A stretch of 64,000 nucleotides of DNA from Actinomadura macra NBRC 14102. Lineage in GTDB: Bacteria; Actinomycetota; Actinomycetes; Streptosporangiales; Streptosporangiaceae. The stretch lies in assembly GCF_001552215.1 (NCBI RefSeq), contig NZ_BCQT01000017.1, forward strand, positions 124,001 through 188,000, given 5' to 3'. The position numbers and the translations under genes were made by a program. The notes beneath the pieces were generated by a model, which worked only from the letters and a program-made list of their open reading frames with translations, ran no database searches and was not told where the DNA came from. Below, piece by piece: positions 15,670 through 23,748 of this stretch (position 1 is the stretch's first letter; the number at the start of each line of letters is the position of its first letter).

Positions 15670-18600
15670 GGTCGCCCATCAGCGCCGGGGAGGGGGCGAC
15701 GCGGAGCTTGTCGTCGAGGCGGACGACGGTGGTGCGCGGCCCGTTCTGCAGGTGGAGGTGGACCTCGGCGGTGCCGGGGTGGGTGATCAGCACCTCTTTG
15801 AGGCGGGTGACGATCGGGGGGGTGCAGCGGCCCAGGGAGAGCGTGACCGAGAGCGGGCCCGTCGCGTCGGTGATGGTGAGGTCGGGCTGGGTGACCTCCA
15901 TCGCGATGATCTTCGCGACGTCCTCGCGGCGGTCGAGCCGTCCCTTGACGACGAGGATGGCGTCTTCGGCGAGAAGGGTGGAGCACAGCTGGTAGGACGA
16001 GGGGAAGCACATCACCTCGATGGAGCCGCCGAGGTCCTCCAGCTGGAACATGGCCCACGAGTTGCCCTGTTTGGTCACCTTGCGCTGCAGTCCCGACAGC
16101 AGCCCGGCGACGATCACGACCTGGCCGTCCGGGCGCTCGCCCTCGTTCAACACGGCGATCGTGCAGTCGGCCTCGCGTTCCAGGATGTGCTCGACGCCGA
16201 GGAGCGGGTGGTCGGAGACGTACAGGCCGAGCATCTCCCGCTCGAAGGCGAGCAGGGTGGTCTTGTCCCACTCCTCGGCCTCGGGGATGACGACCGCGAA
16301 CGCGTCGTCGCCGCCGTCGTCCTCCAGCGCGCCGAACAGCGAGTCCTGGCCGATGGCCTCTTTGCGCTTGATGTCGATGACCGAGTCGATGGCCTGCTCG
16401 TGCACCATCAGCAGCGCCTGGCGCTGGTGGCCGAGCTCGTCGAATCCGCCCGCCTTGATCAGCGACTCCACGACCCGCTTGTTGCACACGATCGGGGGGA
16501 CCTTGCTGAGGAAGTCGTTGAAGTCGGCGTAGGCGCCCTTCTCCCGGCGCGCGGCGACGATGCCGTCGACCACGTTGGTGCCCACGTTGCGGACGGCGGA
16601 CAACCCGAACCGGATCTCGGTGTCACCGAGCGGCGTGAAGTCGGCCTCGGAGGTGTTGACGTCCGGGGGCAGCACCTTCAGCCCCATCCGGCGGCATTCC
16701 GACAGGTAGAGGGCGCTCTTGTCCTTGTCGTCGCCGACGGAGGTGAGCAGGCCCGCCATGTACTCGGCCGGGTAGTTGGCCTTGAGGTAGGCCGTCCAGT
16801 AGGAGACCAGGCCGTACGCCGCGGAGTGCGCCTTGTTGAAGGCGTAGTCGGAGAACGGGACGAGGATGTCCCACAGTGTCTTGACGGCCGCCTTGGAGAA
16901 GCCGTTGTCGATCATGCCTTGTTCGAACCCGACGAACTGGGCGTCCAGCTCGGCCTTCTTCTTCTTGCCCATGACGCGGCGGAGCAGGTCCGCTTTGCCG
17001 AGCGTGTACCCGGCCACCTTCTGCGCGATGGCCATGACCTGCTCCTGGTAGACGATCAGGCCGTAGGTGGTGTCGAGGATCTCCTTGAGCGGCTCCTCCA
17101 GCTCGGGGTGGATCGGCGTGATCTCCTGCTGGCCGTTCTTGCGGAGCGCGTAGTTGGTGTGGGAGTTGGCGCCCATCGGACCCGGCCGGTACAGGGCGCC
17201 GACGGCGGAGATGTCCTCGAAGTTGTCGGGCTTCATCAGCCGCAGCAGCGAGCGCATGGGGCCGCCGTCGAACTGGAACACCCCGAGGGTGTCGCCGCGC
17301 GCCAGGAGGTCGTAGGTCGGCTGGTCGGTCAGCGGCAGGGCGAGCAGGTCGACCTCCACGCCCTTGTTCTTCTTGATTCCCTCAAGCGCGTCGTCGATGA
17401 TCGTCAGGTTGCGCAGGCCCAGGAAGTCCATCTTCAGCAGGCCGAGCGTCTCGCAGGTCGGGTAGTCGAACTGCGTGATGATCGCGCCGTCGGCGTCCCG
17501 GCGCATGATCGGGACGTGGTCGGTGATCGTCTCACCGGACATGATGATCCCCGCCGCGTGCACACCGGTCTGCCGGATCAGCCCCTCCAGGCCCTGCGCC
17601 AGATCCATGATCTGTTTGACGTCGGTCTCCTCCTCGTACAGCTTCCGCAGCTCACCGGCTTCGCCGTAGCGCGGGTGCTTGTCGTCGAAGATGCCCGACA
17701 GCGGGATGTCCTTGCCCATGACCGCGGGCGGGAACGCCTTGGAGATGCGATCCCCGAGCGCGTAGGGGAAGCCGAGGACGCGGCCGGCGTCCTTGATGGC
17801 GGCCTTGGCCTTGATGGTGCCGAACGTGGCGATGAAGGAGACCTTGTCGGCGCCCCACTTCTCGGTGGTGTAGCGGATGACCTCGGCCCGCCGGTCTTCA
17901 GGGAAGTCGATGTCGATGTCGGGCATGGACGCGCGCTCGGGGTTCAGGAACCGTTCGAAGATCAGCCCGTGCGGGATCGGGTCGAGGTCGGTGATGCCCA
18001 TCGCGTAGGCGATCAGCGACCCGGCGGCGCTGCCGCGCCCCGGGCCGACCAGGATCCCGTTCTCCTTGGCCCACATGATGAAGTCGGCGACGACGAGGAA
18101 GTACGACGGGTACCCCTTGCCGAGGATGACGCCCATCTCGTACTCGGCCTGCTCCTTGTACCCGTCGGGAAGCCCCTCCGGGAAGCGGCGCTCCAGCCCC
18201 TTCCAGACCTCTTTGCGGAACCAGGTCTCCTCCGTCTCGCCCTCGGGGACGGGGAAGCGGGGACTGAGGTCGCGGTACTCGAACATGCCCGCGGGGTCGA
18301 CCTTCTCGGCGACCAGCAGGGTGTTCTTGCACCCCTCCAGCCAGACGTCGGACGAGTCGATCGACCGCATCTCGTCGGCGGTCTTGATGTAGTAGCCGCT
18401 GCCGTCGAACCGGAACCGGTCGGGGTCGGCCAGCTGCTTGCCCACCTGGACGCACAGCAGCGCGTCGTGCGCGGTGGCCTCCGACTCGTGCGTGTAGTGC
18501 GAGTCGTTGGTCACGACCGGCGGGATGTTCAGCTTCTTGCCGATGTCGATGAGGCCCTGCCGGACGCGGCGTTCGATGTCGAGTCCGTGGTCCATCAGTT

Positions 18601-19165
18601 CGAGGAAGTAGTTGTCCTTGCCGAGGATCTCCTGGAAGGTGGCCGCCGCCTTGAGGGCCTCGTCGAACTGGCCGAGCCGCAGCCGCGTCTGCACCTTCCC
18701 CGACGGGCAGCCCGTCGTGGCCATCAACCCGTCGGCGTGCTCGGCGAGGAGTTCCTCGTCCATGCGCGCGTACTTGAAGACGAACCCCTCGGTGTAGGCG
18801 CGGCTGGAAAGCTTGAACAGGTTGTGCAGGCCCGTCCTGTTGCGCGCCCACAGCGTCTTGTGGTTGATGAGGCCGCCGCCCGAGACGTCGTCGCGCTTCT
18901 GGCTCGGCTCCCCCCAGTGGACCTTCTTCTTGTGGAAGCGCGATTCCGGCGCCATGTACGCCTCGATGCCGATGATCGGCGTCACGCCCGCGGCCGTCGC
19001 CTGCTTGTGGAAATCGTAGGCGCCGTGCATGTTGCCGTGGTCGGTCATGGCGATGGCCGGCATCTTCTGCCGGCCGACCTCGTCGAACATCTGCTTCAGC
19101 CGGGCGGCGCCGTCCAGCATGGAGTACTCCGTATGGACATGCAGATGAACGAACGAGTCCGCCAT
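15635..19165 (-). CDS. dnaE: DNA polymerase III alpha subunit (DnaE1)
   Basis: 1176-residue replicative polymerase. It begins with the PHP domain (FVHLHVHTEYSMLDG, MTDHGNMHGAYDF). The catalytic aspartates are in PDIDIDFPEDRR at about residue 415, and IRQTGVHAAGI and GRGSAAGSLIAYAMGIT mark the C-family palm. A helix-hairpin-helix region and an OB fold (VIVAGLLSGLQRKVTKQGNSWAMFQLED) follow. Length and intact PHP fit DnaE1 rather than error-prone DnaE2. ATG 19165 is chosen because the family starts MADSFVHLHVHTEYS; AGGAGG lies 10 nt upstream. A TAGGCT hexamer at 19295-19290 is a candidate -10. The long open frame on the opposite strand is a shadow. Confidence 0.97.
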   Translation of the reverse strand: MADSFVHLHVHTEYSMLDGAARLKQMFDEVGRQKMPAIAMTDHGNMHGAYDFHKQATAAGVTPIIGIEAYMAPESRFHKKKVHWGEPSQKRDDVSGGGLINHKTLWARNRTGLHNLFKLSSRAYTEGFVFKYARMDEELLAEHADGLMATTGCPSGKVQTRLRLGQFDEALKAAATFQEILGKDNYFLELMDHGLDIERRVRQGLIDIGKKLNIPPVVTNDSHYTHESEATAHDALLCVQVGKQLADPDRFRFDGSGYYIKTADEMRSIDSSDVWLEGCKNTLLVAEKVDPAGMFEYRDLSPRFPVPEGETEETWFRKEVWKGLERRFPEGLPDGYKEQAEYEMGVILGKGYPSYFLVVADFIMWAKENGILVGPGRGSAAGSLIAYAMGITDLDPIPHGLIFERFLNPERASMPDIDIDFPEDRRAEVIRYTTEKWGADKVSFIATFGTIKAKAAIKDAGRVLGFPYALGDRISKAFPPAVMGKDIPLSGIFDDKHPRYGEAGELRKLYEEETDVKQIMDLAQGLEGLIRQTGVHAAGIIMSGETITDHVPIMRRDADGAIITQFDYPTCETLGLLKMDFLGLRNLTIIDDALEGIKKNKGVEVDLLALPLTDQPTYDLLARGDTLGVFQFDGGPMRSLLRLMKPDNFEDISAVGALYRPGPMGANSHTNYALRKNGQQEITPIHPELEEPLKEILDTTYGLIVYQEQVMAIAQKVAGYTLGKADLLRRVMGKKKKAELDAQFVGFEQGMIDNGFSKAAVKTLWDILVPFSDYAFNKAHSAAYGLVSYWTAYLKANYPAEYMAGLLTSVGDDKDKSALYLSECRRMGLKVLPPDVNTSEADFTPLGDTEIRFGLSAVRNVGTNVVDGIVAARREKGAYADFNDFLSKVPPIVCNKRVVESLIKAGGFDELGHQRQALLMVHEQAIDSVIDIKRKEAIGQDSLFGALEDDGGDDAFAVVIPEAEEWDKTTLLAFEREMLGLYVSDHPLLGVEHILEREADCTIAVLNEGERPDGQVVIVAGLLSGLQRKVTKQGNSWAMFQLEDLGGSIEVMCFPSSYQLCSTLLAEDAILVVKGRLDRREDVAKIIAMEVTQPDLTITDATGPLSVTLSLGRCTPPIVTRLKEVLITHPGTAEVHLHLQNGPRTTVVRLDDKLRVAPSPALMGDLKQLLGPSCLI

Positions 19166-19358
19166 GCCTGATGCGCCTCCTGATCGTCGACATGCGACCG
19201 CCCACGTGCGGCCGGCACGTGTGCGTCGCCATCGGTCCCGGGGGAAGATCGTCAGCCCGGACGGGGCGCCGGGATGACGCGGTCCTGAGAGCCTAACCCG
19301 CCCCGCCGACAGCGCGGGCCCCGACACTCCGGATGCCTCGTCCGCCCCATTTGTCCCA

Positions 19359-20189
19359 CTACGGACGGCGCGTTCCCTTCGATGCGCTCTGGTAGGCGCC
19401 CGGCGGAACGCCCACGGTCCGCTTGAAGTGGCGGGTCAGGTGGGCCTGATCGGCGAAACCGATGCGGGCGGCGACCTCCGCTGGTCGCAGCCCCTCGTCG
19501 AGTAGCGCGCGCGCCGCTCGCACTCGCACCTGGTTGAGGTAGGCGTGCGGCGGCAGGCCAAGAGTCGTGCGGAAGGCCCGCAGCAGGGGGAAGGGACGGG
19601 TCCCCACGGACGCGGCCAACTCTTCGAGGGACGGCGGTTCGAGGAGGCTCGCATGCAGGATGTCGCGGGCGTCACGCACCACGGGCGGCAGTGCGGCGGA
19701 GCCGTCGTCCCCCGGCACGCGCCGGGCGTGCCGGGTCAGCAGCCCCGCCAGAGCCGTCCGCAGCGTCGTGGAGGCGGCGAGGGTGTCCCCCACCTCCCCC
19801 GCCCGGTGGAACGCCCGCAGTGCCCTGGCCGTGGACGGGTCGACGAAGACGGGCGCGGGAAATGAGACCGTTCCACGCGGCGCTCCCAGTTCGGCGGCGA
19901 CCTCCTCCACCACGGCCACCGCCGGGTAGAGCACCCGGTACGTCCAGCCCTCGGGCGTCCCCGCGTGCCCGGTGTGGACGACGTCGGGATTGACGACCGC
20001 GATGGAGCCGGGACCCGCCCGTTCGACGCCGCCCCGGTGTTCGAACTCCTCCACGCCCGACTCGATCAGGCCGATCGTGTAACCGGGATGGGTGTGCCGG
20101 CTGAACCGGTGGGTGACGAACCGGGCCCGCAACAGATCGACCTCCGGCAACGCCGGATGCCGGAAATAGTGCGCGACCTCGCCCCCCAT
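19359..20189 (-). CDS. AraC family transcriptional regulator
   Basis: 276 residues: an N-terminal cupin-type ligand domain (FSRHTHPGYTIGLIESG, GSIAVVNPDVVHTGHAG) and a C-terminal double helix-turn-helix (SLEELAASVGTRPFPLLRAFRTTLGLPPHAYLNQVRVRAARALL and EVAARIGFADQAHLTRHFKRTVGVPPGAY). No Shine-Dalgarno is seen. TAGCAT (20202-20197) sits where a transcript would begin about one base before ATG 20189; ATG 20198 is the alternative start. It is divergent from the chorismate mutase leader, so it could regulate that unit, itself, or a distant amino-acid exporter as relatives do. Confidence 0.88.
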   Translation of the reverse strand: MGGEVAHYFRHPALPEVDLLRARFVTHRFSRHTHPGYTIGLIESGVEEFEHRGGVERAGPGSIAVVNPDVVHTGHAGTPEGWTYRVLYPAVAVVEEVAAELGAPRGTVSFPAPVFVDPSTARALRAFHRAGEVGDTLAASTTLRTALAGLLTRHARRVPGDDGSAALPPVVRDARDILHASLLEPPSLEELAASVGTRPFPLLRAFRTTLGLPPHAYLNQVRVRAARALLDEGLRPAEVAARIGFADQAHLTRHFKRTVGVPPGAYQSASKGTRRP

Positions 20190-20241
20190 GTCGGACATGC
20201 TAGCGGCGGGGTCTCACGGGCCGAGATGATCCGTCCGGGAG

Positions 20242-20272
20242 TTGACGAACCCCCGGCGCCCCGTCCTACGAT
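20242..20272 (+). promoter_or_regulatory. Promoter of the chorismate mutase leader
   Basis: -35 TTGACG (20242-20247), 19-bp spacer, -10 TACGAT (20267-20272). The predicted start at 20279/20280 coincides with the A of the leader ORF's ATG. Confidence 0.6.
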
Positions 20273-20279
20273 CGGACGC

Positions 20280-20345
20280 ATGGAACGTCGCCGATTCAGG
20301 TTTACGAGGCCGGCTCCGGGCGAGCCGGTCGACGTCACGACCTGA
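20280..20345 (+). CDS. Putative leaderless leader peptide of chorismate mutase
   Basis: 21 codons, MERRRFRFTRPAPGEPVDVTT, starting at the predicted transcription start. It is Arg-rich with two Phe, and uses codons scarce in this genome (TTT once, AGG twice). Between its 3' half and the downstream gene lie strong pairing segments and a terminator-like hairpin. Phe is an end product of the chorismate mutase branch, so Phe- or Arg-codon-dependent attenuation is plausible. That role is inferred, and no homologous peptide is recalled. Confidence 0.5.
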   Translation: MERRRFRFTRPAPGEPVDVTT

Positions 20346-20366
20346 GCGACGACCCCGGAGCCGGCC
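20308..20366 (+). promoter_or_regulatory. Long-range pairing segments in the chorismate mutase leader
   Basis: GGCCGGCTCCGGG (20308-20320) is perfectly complementary over 13 nt to CCCGGAGCCGGCC (20354-20366). The first arm can alternatively fold locally as CCGGCT (20311-20316) with AGCCGG (20323-20328). A ribosome on the leader ORF would mask the first arm. Confidence 0.55.
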
Positions 20367-20394
20367 AAGGCAGAGCCCCCATGGGCTCTGCCTT
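20367..20394 (+). terminator. Terminator/attenuator hairpin upstream of chorismate mutase
   Basis: Perfect 12-bp stem AAGGCAGAGCCC-CCAT-GGGCTCTGCCTT followed by TTCTCAT. It lies 22 nt after the leader stop and 88 nt before the aroQ-type mutase gene. Confidence 0.7.
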
Positions 20395-20481
20395 TCTCAT
20401 GGGCGGAACGCCCCGCGAACGAGCGCGGCCCCGGGCATGGACCCACTTGCGCGACCGGCCGCCGCAGGAGAGGGAACCCAC

Positions 20482-20904
20482 ATGCACGAGAAGGTCATCG
20501 ACGCGTCCGGCGCCGAGCCCGGGGCCGGAGCGCCGGACAGGTCCGACGCTCCGGACGGGACCGGCGGTCGGGCCGAGCACGCCGCCTGTCCGGCCTGCGG
20601 CCCGTCCGGCGAGTTGCGCGTCCGGCTGCCTTCCCTGGCGGACATCACCACGCTCGGCGACGCGCGCGCCGCGATCGACGGCCTCGACGCCGCCCTGGCG
20701 ACCCTGCTCGAGCGCCGGGCCGCCGTCGCCGCGGTCGTCCAGCGGCTGAAGCCCGTCGGCGGCTTCGCCGGGCGCAACCCGGAGCGGGAGCGCCAGATCG
20801 TCGAGGCGATGGCCGAGTACGCCCCCTCCCTCGGCCCGGAGCGGCTGGCCCGCATCATGAACGCCGTCATCGAGGCCGGCCTGGACGCCGCCGACGAGCG
20901 GTGA
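20482..20904 (+). CDS. Chorismate mutase (AroQ fold)
   Basis: 140 residues. The C-terminal ~90 form the all-helical AroQ-type mutase that converts chorismate to prephenate: DARAAIDGLDAALATLLERRAAVAAVVQRLK, then GRNPERERQIVEAMAEYAPSLGPERLARIMNAVIEAGLDA. The N-terminal ~50 residues are low-complexity Gly/Asp/Pro with a CPAC pair of unclear role; mycobacterial mutases are activated through their C-terminus by DAHP synthase, and whether this one is cannot be seen. ATG 20482 follows GGAGAGGG. It is preceded by a leader peptide and terminator-like hairpin, so premature termination is the likely control. Confidence 0.88.
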   Translation: MHEKVIDASGAEPGAGAPDRSDAPDGTGGRAEHAACPACGPSGELRVRLPSLADITTLGDARAAIDGLDAALATLLERRAAVAAVVQRLKPVGGFAGRNPERERQIVEAMAEYAPSLGPERLARIMNAVIEAGLDAADER

Positions 20905-20971
20905 CGCCCCGTCGGGCACGGGCGCAAGAACGTTCAAGACCGCCGCAGGCCCGGCCGCCTACGGTCCCGGT

Positions 20972-21787
20972 ATGAGTGCGACGGAGTGCGAGGTCGCCGC
21001 CGGGGAGGCGCCGTCCATCCCGGCGGGGAACGCGCGGGCGGCGGTGCGGGACGGGCTGGGAGTGGGGCTCGCGGTGGGGGTGTCCGGCCTGGCGTTCGGC
21101 GCGGCCGCCGTCACGGCGGGGCTGTCGGTGGCGCAGGCGTGCGTGCTGAGCCTGCTGGCGTTCACCGGGGCGTCCCAGTTCGCGCTGATCGGGGTGATCG
21201 GCGGAGGCGGCGGTCTTGTCGCCGGGACGCTCGGCGCGGTGCTGCTCGGCGGCCGCAATGCCTTGTACGGGCTGCGTCTCGCGCGGACGCTGGACGTGCG
21301 GGGCTGGCGGCGGGCGCTGACCGCGCAGACCGTCATCGACGAGACGACGGCCGTGGCGACGGCGCAGGAGGGCCGGGCGGCGGCGCGCGCCGGGTTCTAC
21401 ACGACGGCCATCACCCTGTACGTGATGTGGAACATGACCTCGCTGCTGGGCGCGGCCGGCGCCGCCCGGCTCGGCGACCCGAAGTCGGTCGGGCTGGACG
21501 TCCTCGGGCCGGCCGTGTTTCTGGCGCTGTTGTGGCCGCGCCTCACCGGTGACCGGGGCGGAGCGCCGGCGGAGCGGAGGGCGCCGGTGAGGCGCCTTTT
21601 GCGGAAGCCCGGGGCGAGTCGGACCCCGGCTGTGAGACTCACCGCGGTTCGGGTCGAGGTCCGGGTGGCGGTGGGAGCCGCCGTGATCGCGGTGGCGGCG
21701 ACCCCGCTGCTGCCGCCCGGGGTCCCGGTGATGCTGGCCGCCGTCGCCGCCCTGCCCGCCCTCGTCGCCCGGGAGGGCGCCCGGTGA
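20972..21787 (+). CDS. azlC: AzlC family branched-chain amino acid exporter subunit
   Basis: 271 residues, polytopic membrane protein. Typical AzlC segments are VGLAVGVSGLAFGAAAVTAGLSVAQACVLSLLAFTGASQFALIGVIG, LLGGRNALYGLRLA, and TAQTVIDETTAVATAQ. With AzlD it forms an exporter for branched-chain amino acids or analogues. The gap of 67 bp from chorismate mutase allows co-transcription. A loop of basic residues (ERRAPVRRLLRKPGASR) precedes the last helices. The specific substrate is inferred from the family. Confidence 0.9.
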   Translation: MSATECEVAAGEAPSIPAGNARAAVRDGLGVGLAVGVSGLAFGAAAVTAGLSVAQACVLSLLAFTGASQFALIGVIGGGGGLVAGTLGAVLLGGRNALYGLRLARTLDVRGWRRALTAQTVIDETTAVATAQEGRAAARAGFYTTAITLYVMWNMTSLLGAAGAARLGDPKSVGLDVLGPAVFLALLWPRLTGDRGGAPAERRAPVRRLLRKPGASRTPAVRLTAVRVEVRVAVGAAVIAVAATPLLPPGVPVMLAAVAALPALVAREGAR

Positions 21788-22089
21788 ACGTCTGGATCGC
21801 GATCGTCGTCACCGGGCTGGGGTGCTACGCGCTGAAGTTCGGCGGGCTCGTCACCCCACAGCGGGTCCTGGACGAGCCCCGGGTGCGCCGGTTCACCGAA
21901 GTGGTCCCGGTCGCGTTGCTGACCGGGCTGGTCGCGGTGCAGGCACTGGCCGACGGCAAGGCCCTGGAGTTCGACGGCGCCCGCATGGCGGGGCTGAGCG
22001 CGGCCGTGGTCGCGCTGCTGCTGCGGGCGCCGTTCCTGGTGGTGCTCGCCGTGGCCGCCGGAGTCGCCGCGGGACTGCGGCTGCTCTGA
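21784..22089 (+). CDS. azlD: AzlD family branched-chain amino acid exporter subunit
   Basis: 101-residue small membrane partner of AzlC with three to four helices (VWIAIVVTGLGCYALKFGGLV, VVPVALLTGLVAVQAL, GLSAAVVALLLRAPFLVVLAVAAGVAAGLRLL). The length is normal for AzlD. The GTG at 21784 overlaps the azlC stop as GTGA, implying coupled translation and a 1:1 complex. It ends only 16 bp from the convergent rluD stop. Confidence 0.9.
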   Translation: MNVWIAIVVTGLGCYALKFGGLVTPQRVLDEPRVRRFTEVVPVALLTGLVAVQALADGKALEFDGARMAGLSAAVVALLLRAPFLVVLAVAAGVAAGLRLL

Positions 22090-22105
22090 CCCGCTCCGGC
22101 AGAAG

Positions 22106-23038
22106 TCAGGACTCGTCGGAGACGATCTCCAGGGCGCGGGCCAGGTCGTCCGGGTAAGGGCTCTGGAACTCGACCCAGTCGCCCGTGGCGGGGTGCTCGA
22201 AACCGAGCCGTGCCGCGTGCAGCCACTGCCGCGTCAGGCCGAGCCGGGCCGCCAGGGTCGGATCGGCTCCGTACGCCATGTCGCCTACGCACGGATGCCG
22301 GATCGCGGACATGTGCACCCGGATCTGGTGCGTCCGCCCTGTCTCCAGGTCGATGTCGAGCAGCGAGGCGGCCCGGAAGGCCTCCACCGTGTCGTAGTGG
22401 GTCACCGACGGTTTGCCGCCGGCGACCACGGCGAACCGGCCGTCGCCGGACGGGTGCCGGTCGATCGGCGCGTCCACCGTCCCTCGGAACGGGTCGGGAT
22501 GGCCCTGGACGAGCGCCTGGTAGCGCTTGTCGACGCGGCGCTCCTTGAACGCCCGCTTCAGGCGCGAGTAGGCGATCTCGCTCTTGGCCACGACCATCGC
22601 GCCGGTGGTGTTGGCGTCGAGCCGGTGCACGATGCCCTGCCGTTCGGACGCGCCGCTCGTGGCGATCGTGTGCCCGGCGCCGAGCAGCCCGCCGAGGACG
22701 GTCGGCCCCGTCCAGCCGGTGGTGGGGTGGGCGGCCACACCGATGGGCTTGTCGATCACGACGACGTCGTCGTCCTCGTACAGCACGCCCATCCCCGGGA
22801 CGGGCTCGGCGACCGGGGCGGGCGGCGCGGGCGGCGGCGGGAGGGTGACCTCCAGCCAGGCGCCGGCGTGCAGCCGCTCGGACTTGGTCGCCACTGCGTT
22901 GCCGTCGAGCAGGACCTCCCCCGCCGCGATGATGTCGGCGGCACCGCCCCGGGAGAGGCCGAACAGCCGGGCGAGGGCGGCGTCGACTCGCTCGCCCTCC
23001 AGCCCGTCGGGGACGTGGAGGCCGCGAACCTCGCCCAT
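22106..23038 (-). CDS. rluD: RluD-type 23S rRNA pseudouridine synthase
   Basis: 310 residues: an N-terminal S4 RNA-binding domain (ERVDAALARLFGLSRGGAADIIAAGEVLLDG), then the RluA/RluD catalytic domain with Asp in GIVHRLDANTTGAMVVAKS, and the late motif ETGRTHQIRVHMSAIRHPCVGDMAYG. It makes pseudouridine in 23S rRNA. The start ATG shares its A with the lspA stop (TGATG), so the two are coupled. The lspA-rluD order is conserved in actinomycetes. Confidence 0.95.
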   Translation of the reverse strand: MGEVRGLHVPDGLEGERVDAALARLFGLSRGGAADIIAAGEVLLDGNAVATKSERLHAGAWLEVTLPPPPAPPAPVAEPVPGMGVLYEDDDVVVIDKPIGVAAHPTTGWTGPTVLGGLLGAGHTIATSGASERQGIVHRLDANTTGAMVVAKSEIAYSRLKRAFKERRVDKRYQALVQGHPDPFRGTVDAPIDRHPSGDGRFAVVAGGKPSVTHYDTVEAFRAASLLDIDLETGRTHQIRVHMSAIRHPCVGDMAYGADPTLAARLGLTRQWLHAARLGFEHPATGDWVEFQSPYPDDLARALEIVSDES

Positions 23039-23748
23039 CAGGTCTTCTCCCCGGTCTCCCCCGGGGTGCCCTTCCCCGCGTCCTGCGCGGGCTCCTTCGC
23101 CGGGGCGTTCTCGGCCTCGTCCGCGGAGGGTTGCGCGGGCGGCGGCGCGGGGGGCTGCTGCTCCGGCTCCGGTTCGGCGTCGTCGTTGTCGGTGAGGCGT
23201 GTCCCGTCGATCTGGAGGCCGCGCGCCGCCAGGGCCACGGCCAGGAAGCCGCCGCACACGATCGCCGAGTCGGCCAGGTTGAACACCGGGAAGTGCGGCA
23301 CCTGGATCCAGTCGACGACGTGGCCCTTGAACGGCGCCGGGGCGCGCAACAGCCGGTCGATGAGGTTGCCGATCGCGCCGCCGAGCAGCAGGCCGAGGCA
23401 GATGGCCCAGGGCAGGCTCCGCAGGTTGCGGGCCGTGCGCAGGATCGCCACGACCACGCCGCACGCGATCAGCGTGAACACGATCGTGTAGCCGGTGCCG
23501 ATCGAGAACGCGGCGCCGCTGTTGCGGGTCTCGCGCAGCGTCAGCAGCCCGCCGAGCAGCTCGATCGGCTCCTCGTCCTGCAGTGTGGCCACGACGGTGA
23601 TCTTGGACAGGATGTCGGCGGTGAGCGCGACCAGCGCCACGACGATCAGCACGCCGACGCGGCGCGGCCGAGGAGATCCCGTGGATTCCCCGGCCCCGCC
23701 CTCTGGGTTCGTTGAGTCGCTCAGCGACGTTCCTCGCGTTGTTTGCAT
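23038..23748 (-). CDS. lspA: Signal peptidase II (prolipoprotein signal peptidase)
   Basis: 236 residues, membrane aspartic protease that removes lipoprotein signal peptides after lipidation. The catalytic pair is Asp146 (GHVVDWIQV) and Asp160 (FNLADSAI); TLRETRNSGAAFSI and LLLGGAIGNLIDRL are family motifs, and four transmembrane helices fit. The C-terminus has an unusual ~50-residue acidic/Pro tail. The start is uncertain: ATG 23748 overlaps the upstream gene by 28 bp, ATG 23757 is an alternative, and a CTG at 23724 with GAGG upstream cannot be excluded. Confidence 0.92.
   Translation of the reverse strand: MQTTRGTSLSDSTNPEGGAGESTGSPRPRRVGVLIVVALVALTADILSKITVVATLQDEEPIELLGGLLTLRETRNSGAAFSIGTGYTIVFTLIACGVVVAILRTARNLRSLPWAICLGLLLGGAIGNLIDRLLRAPAPFKGHVVDWIQVPHFPVFNLADSAIVCGGFLAVALAARGLQIDGTRLTDNDDAEPEPEQQPPAPPPAQPSADEAENAPAKEPAQDAGKGTPGETGEKT

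Noticed and set aside
15221..19171. 1316-codon open frame on the plus strand opposite dnaE
   Set aside because: It is antisense to a fully conserved dnaE, has biased shadow composition and no recognisable domain. Long antisense frames are expected at this GC content.
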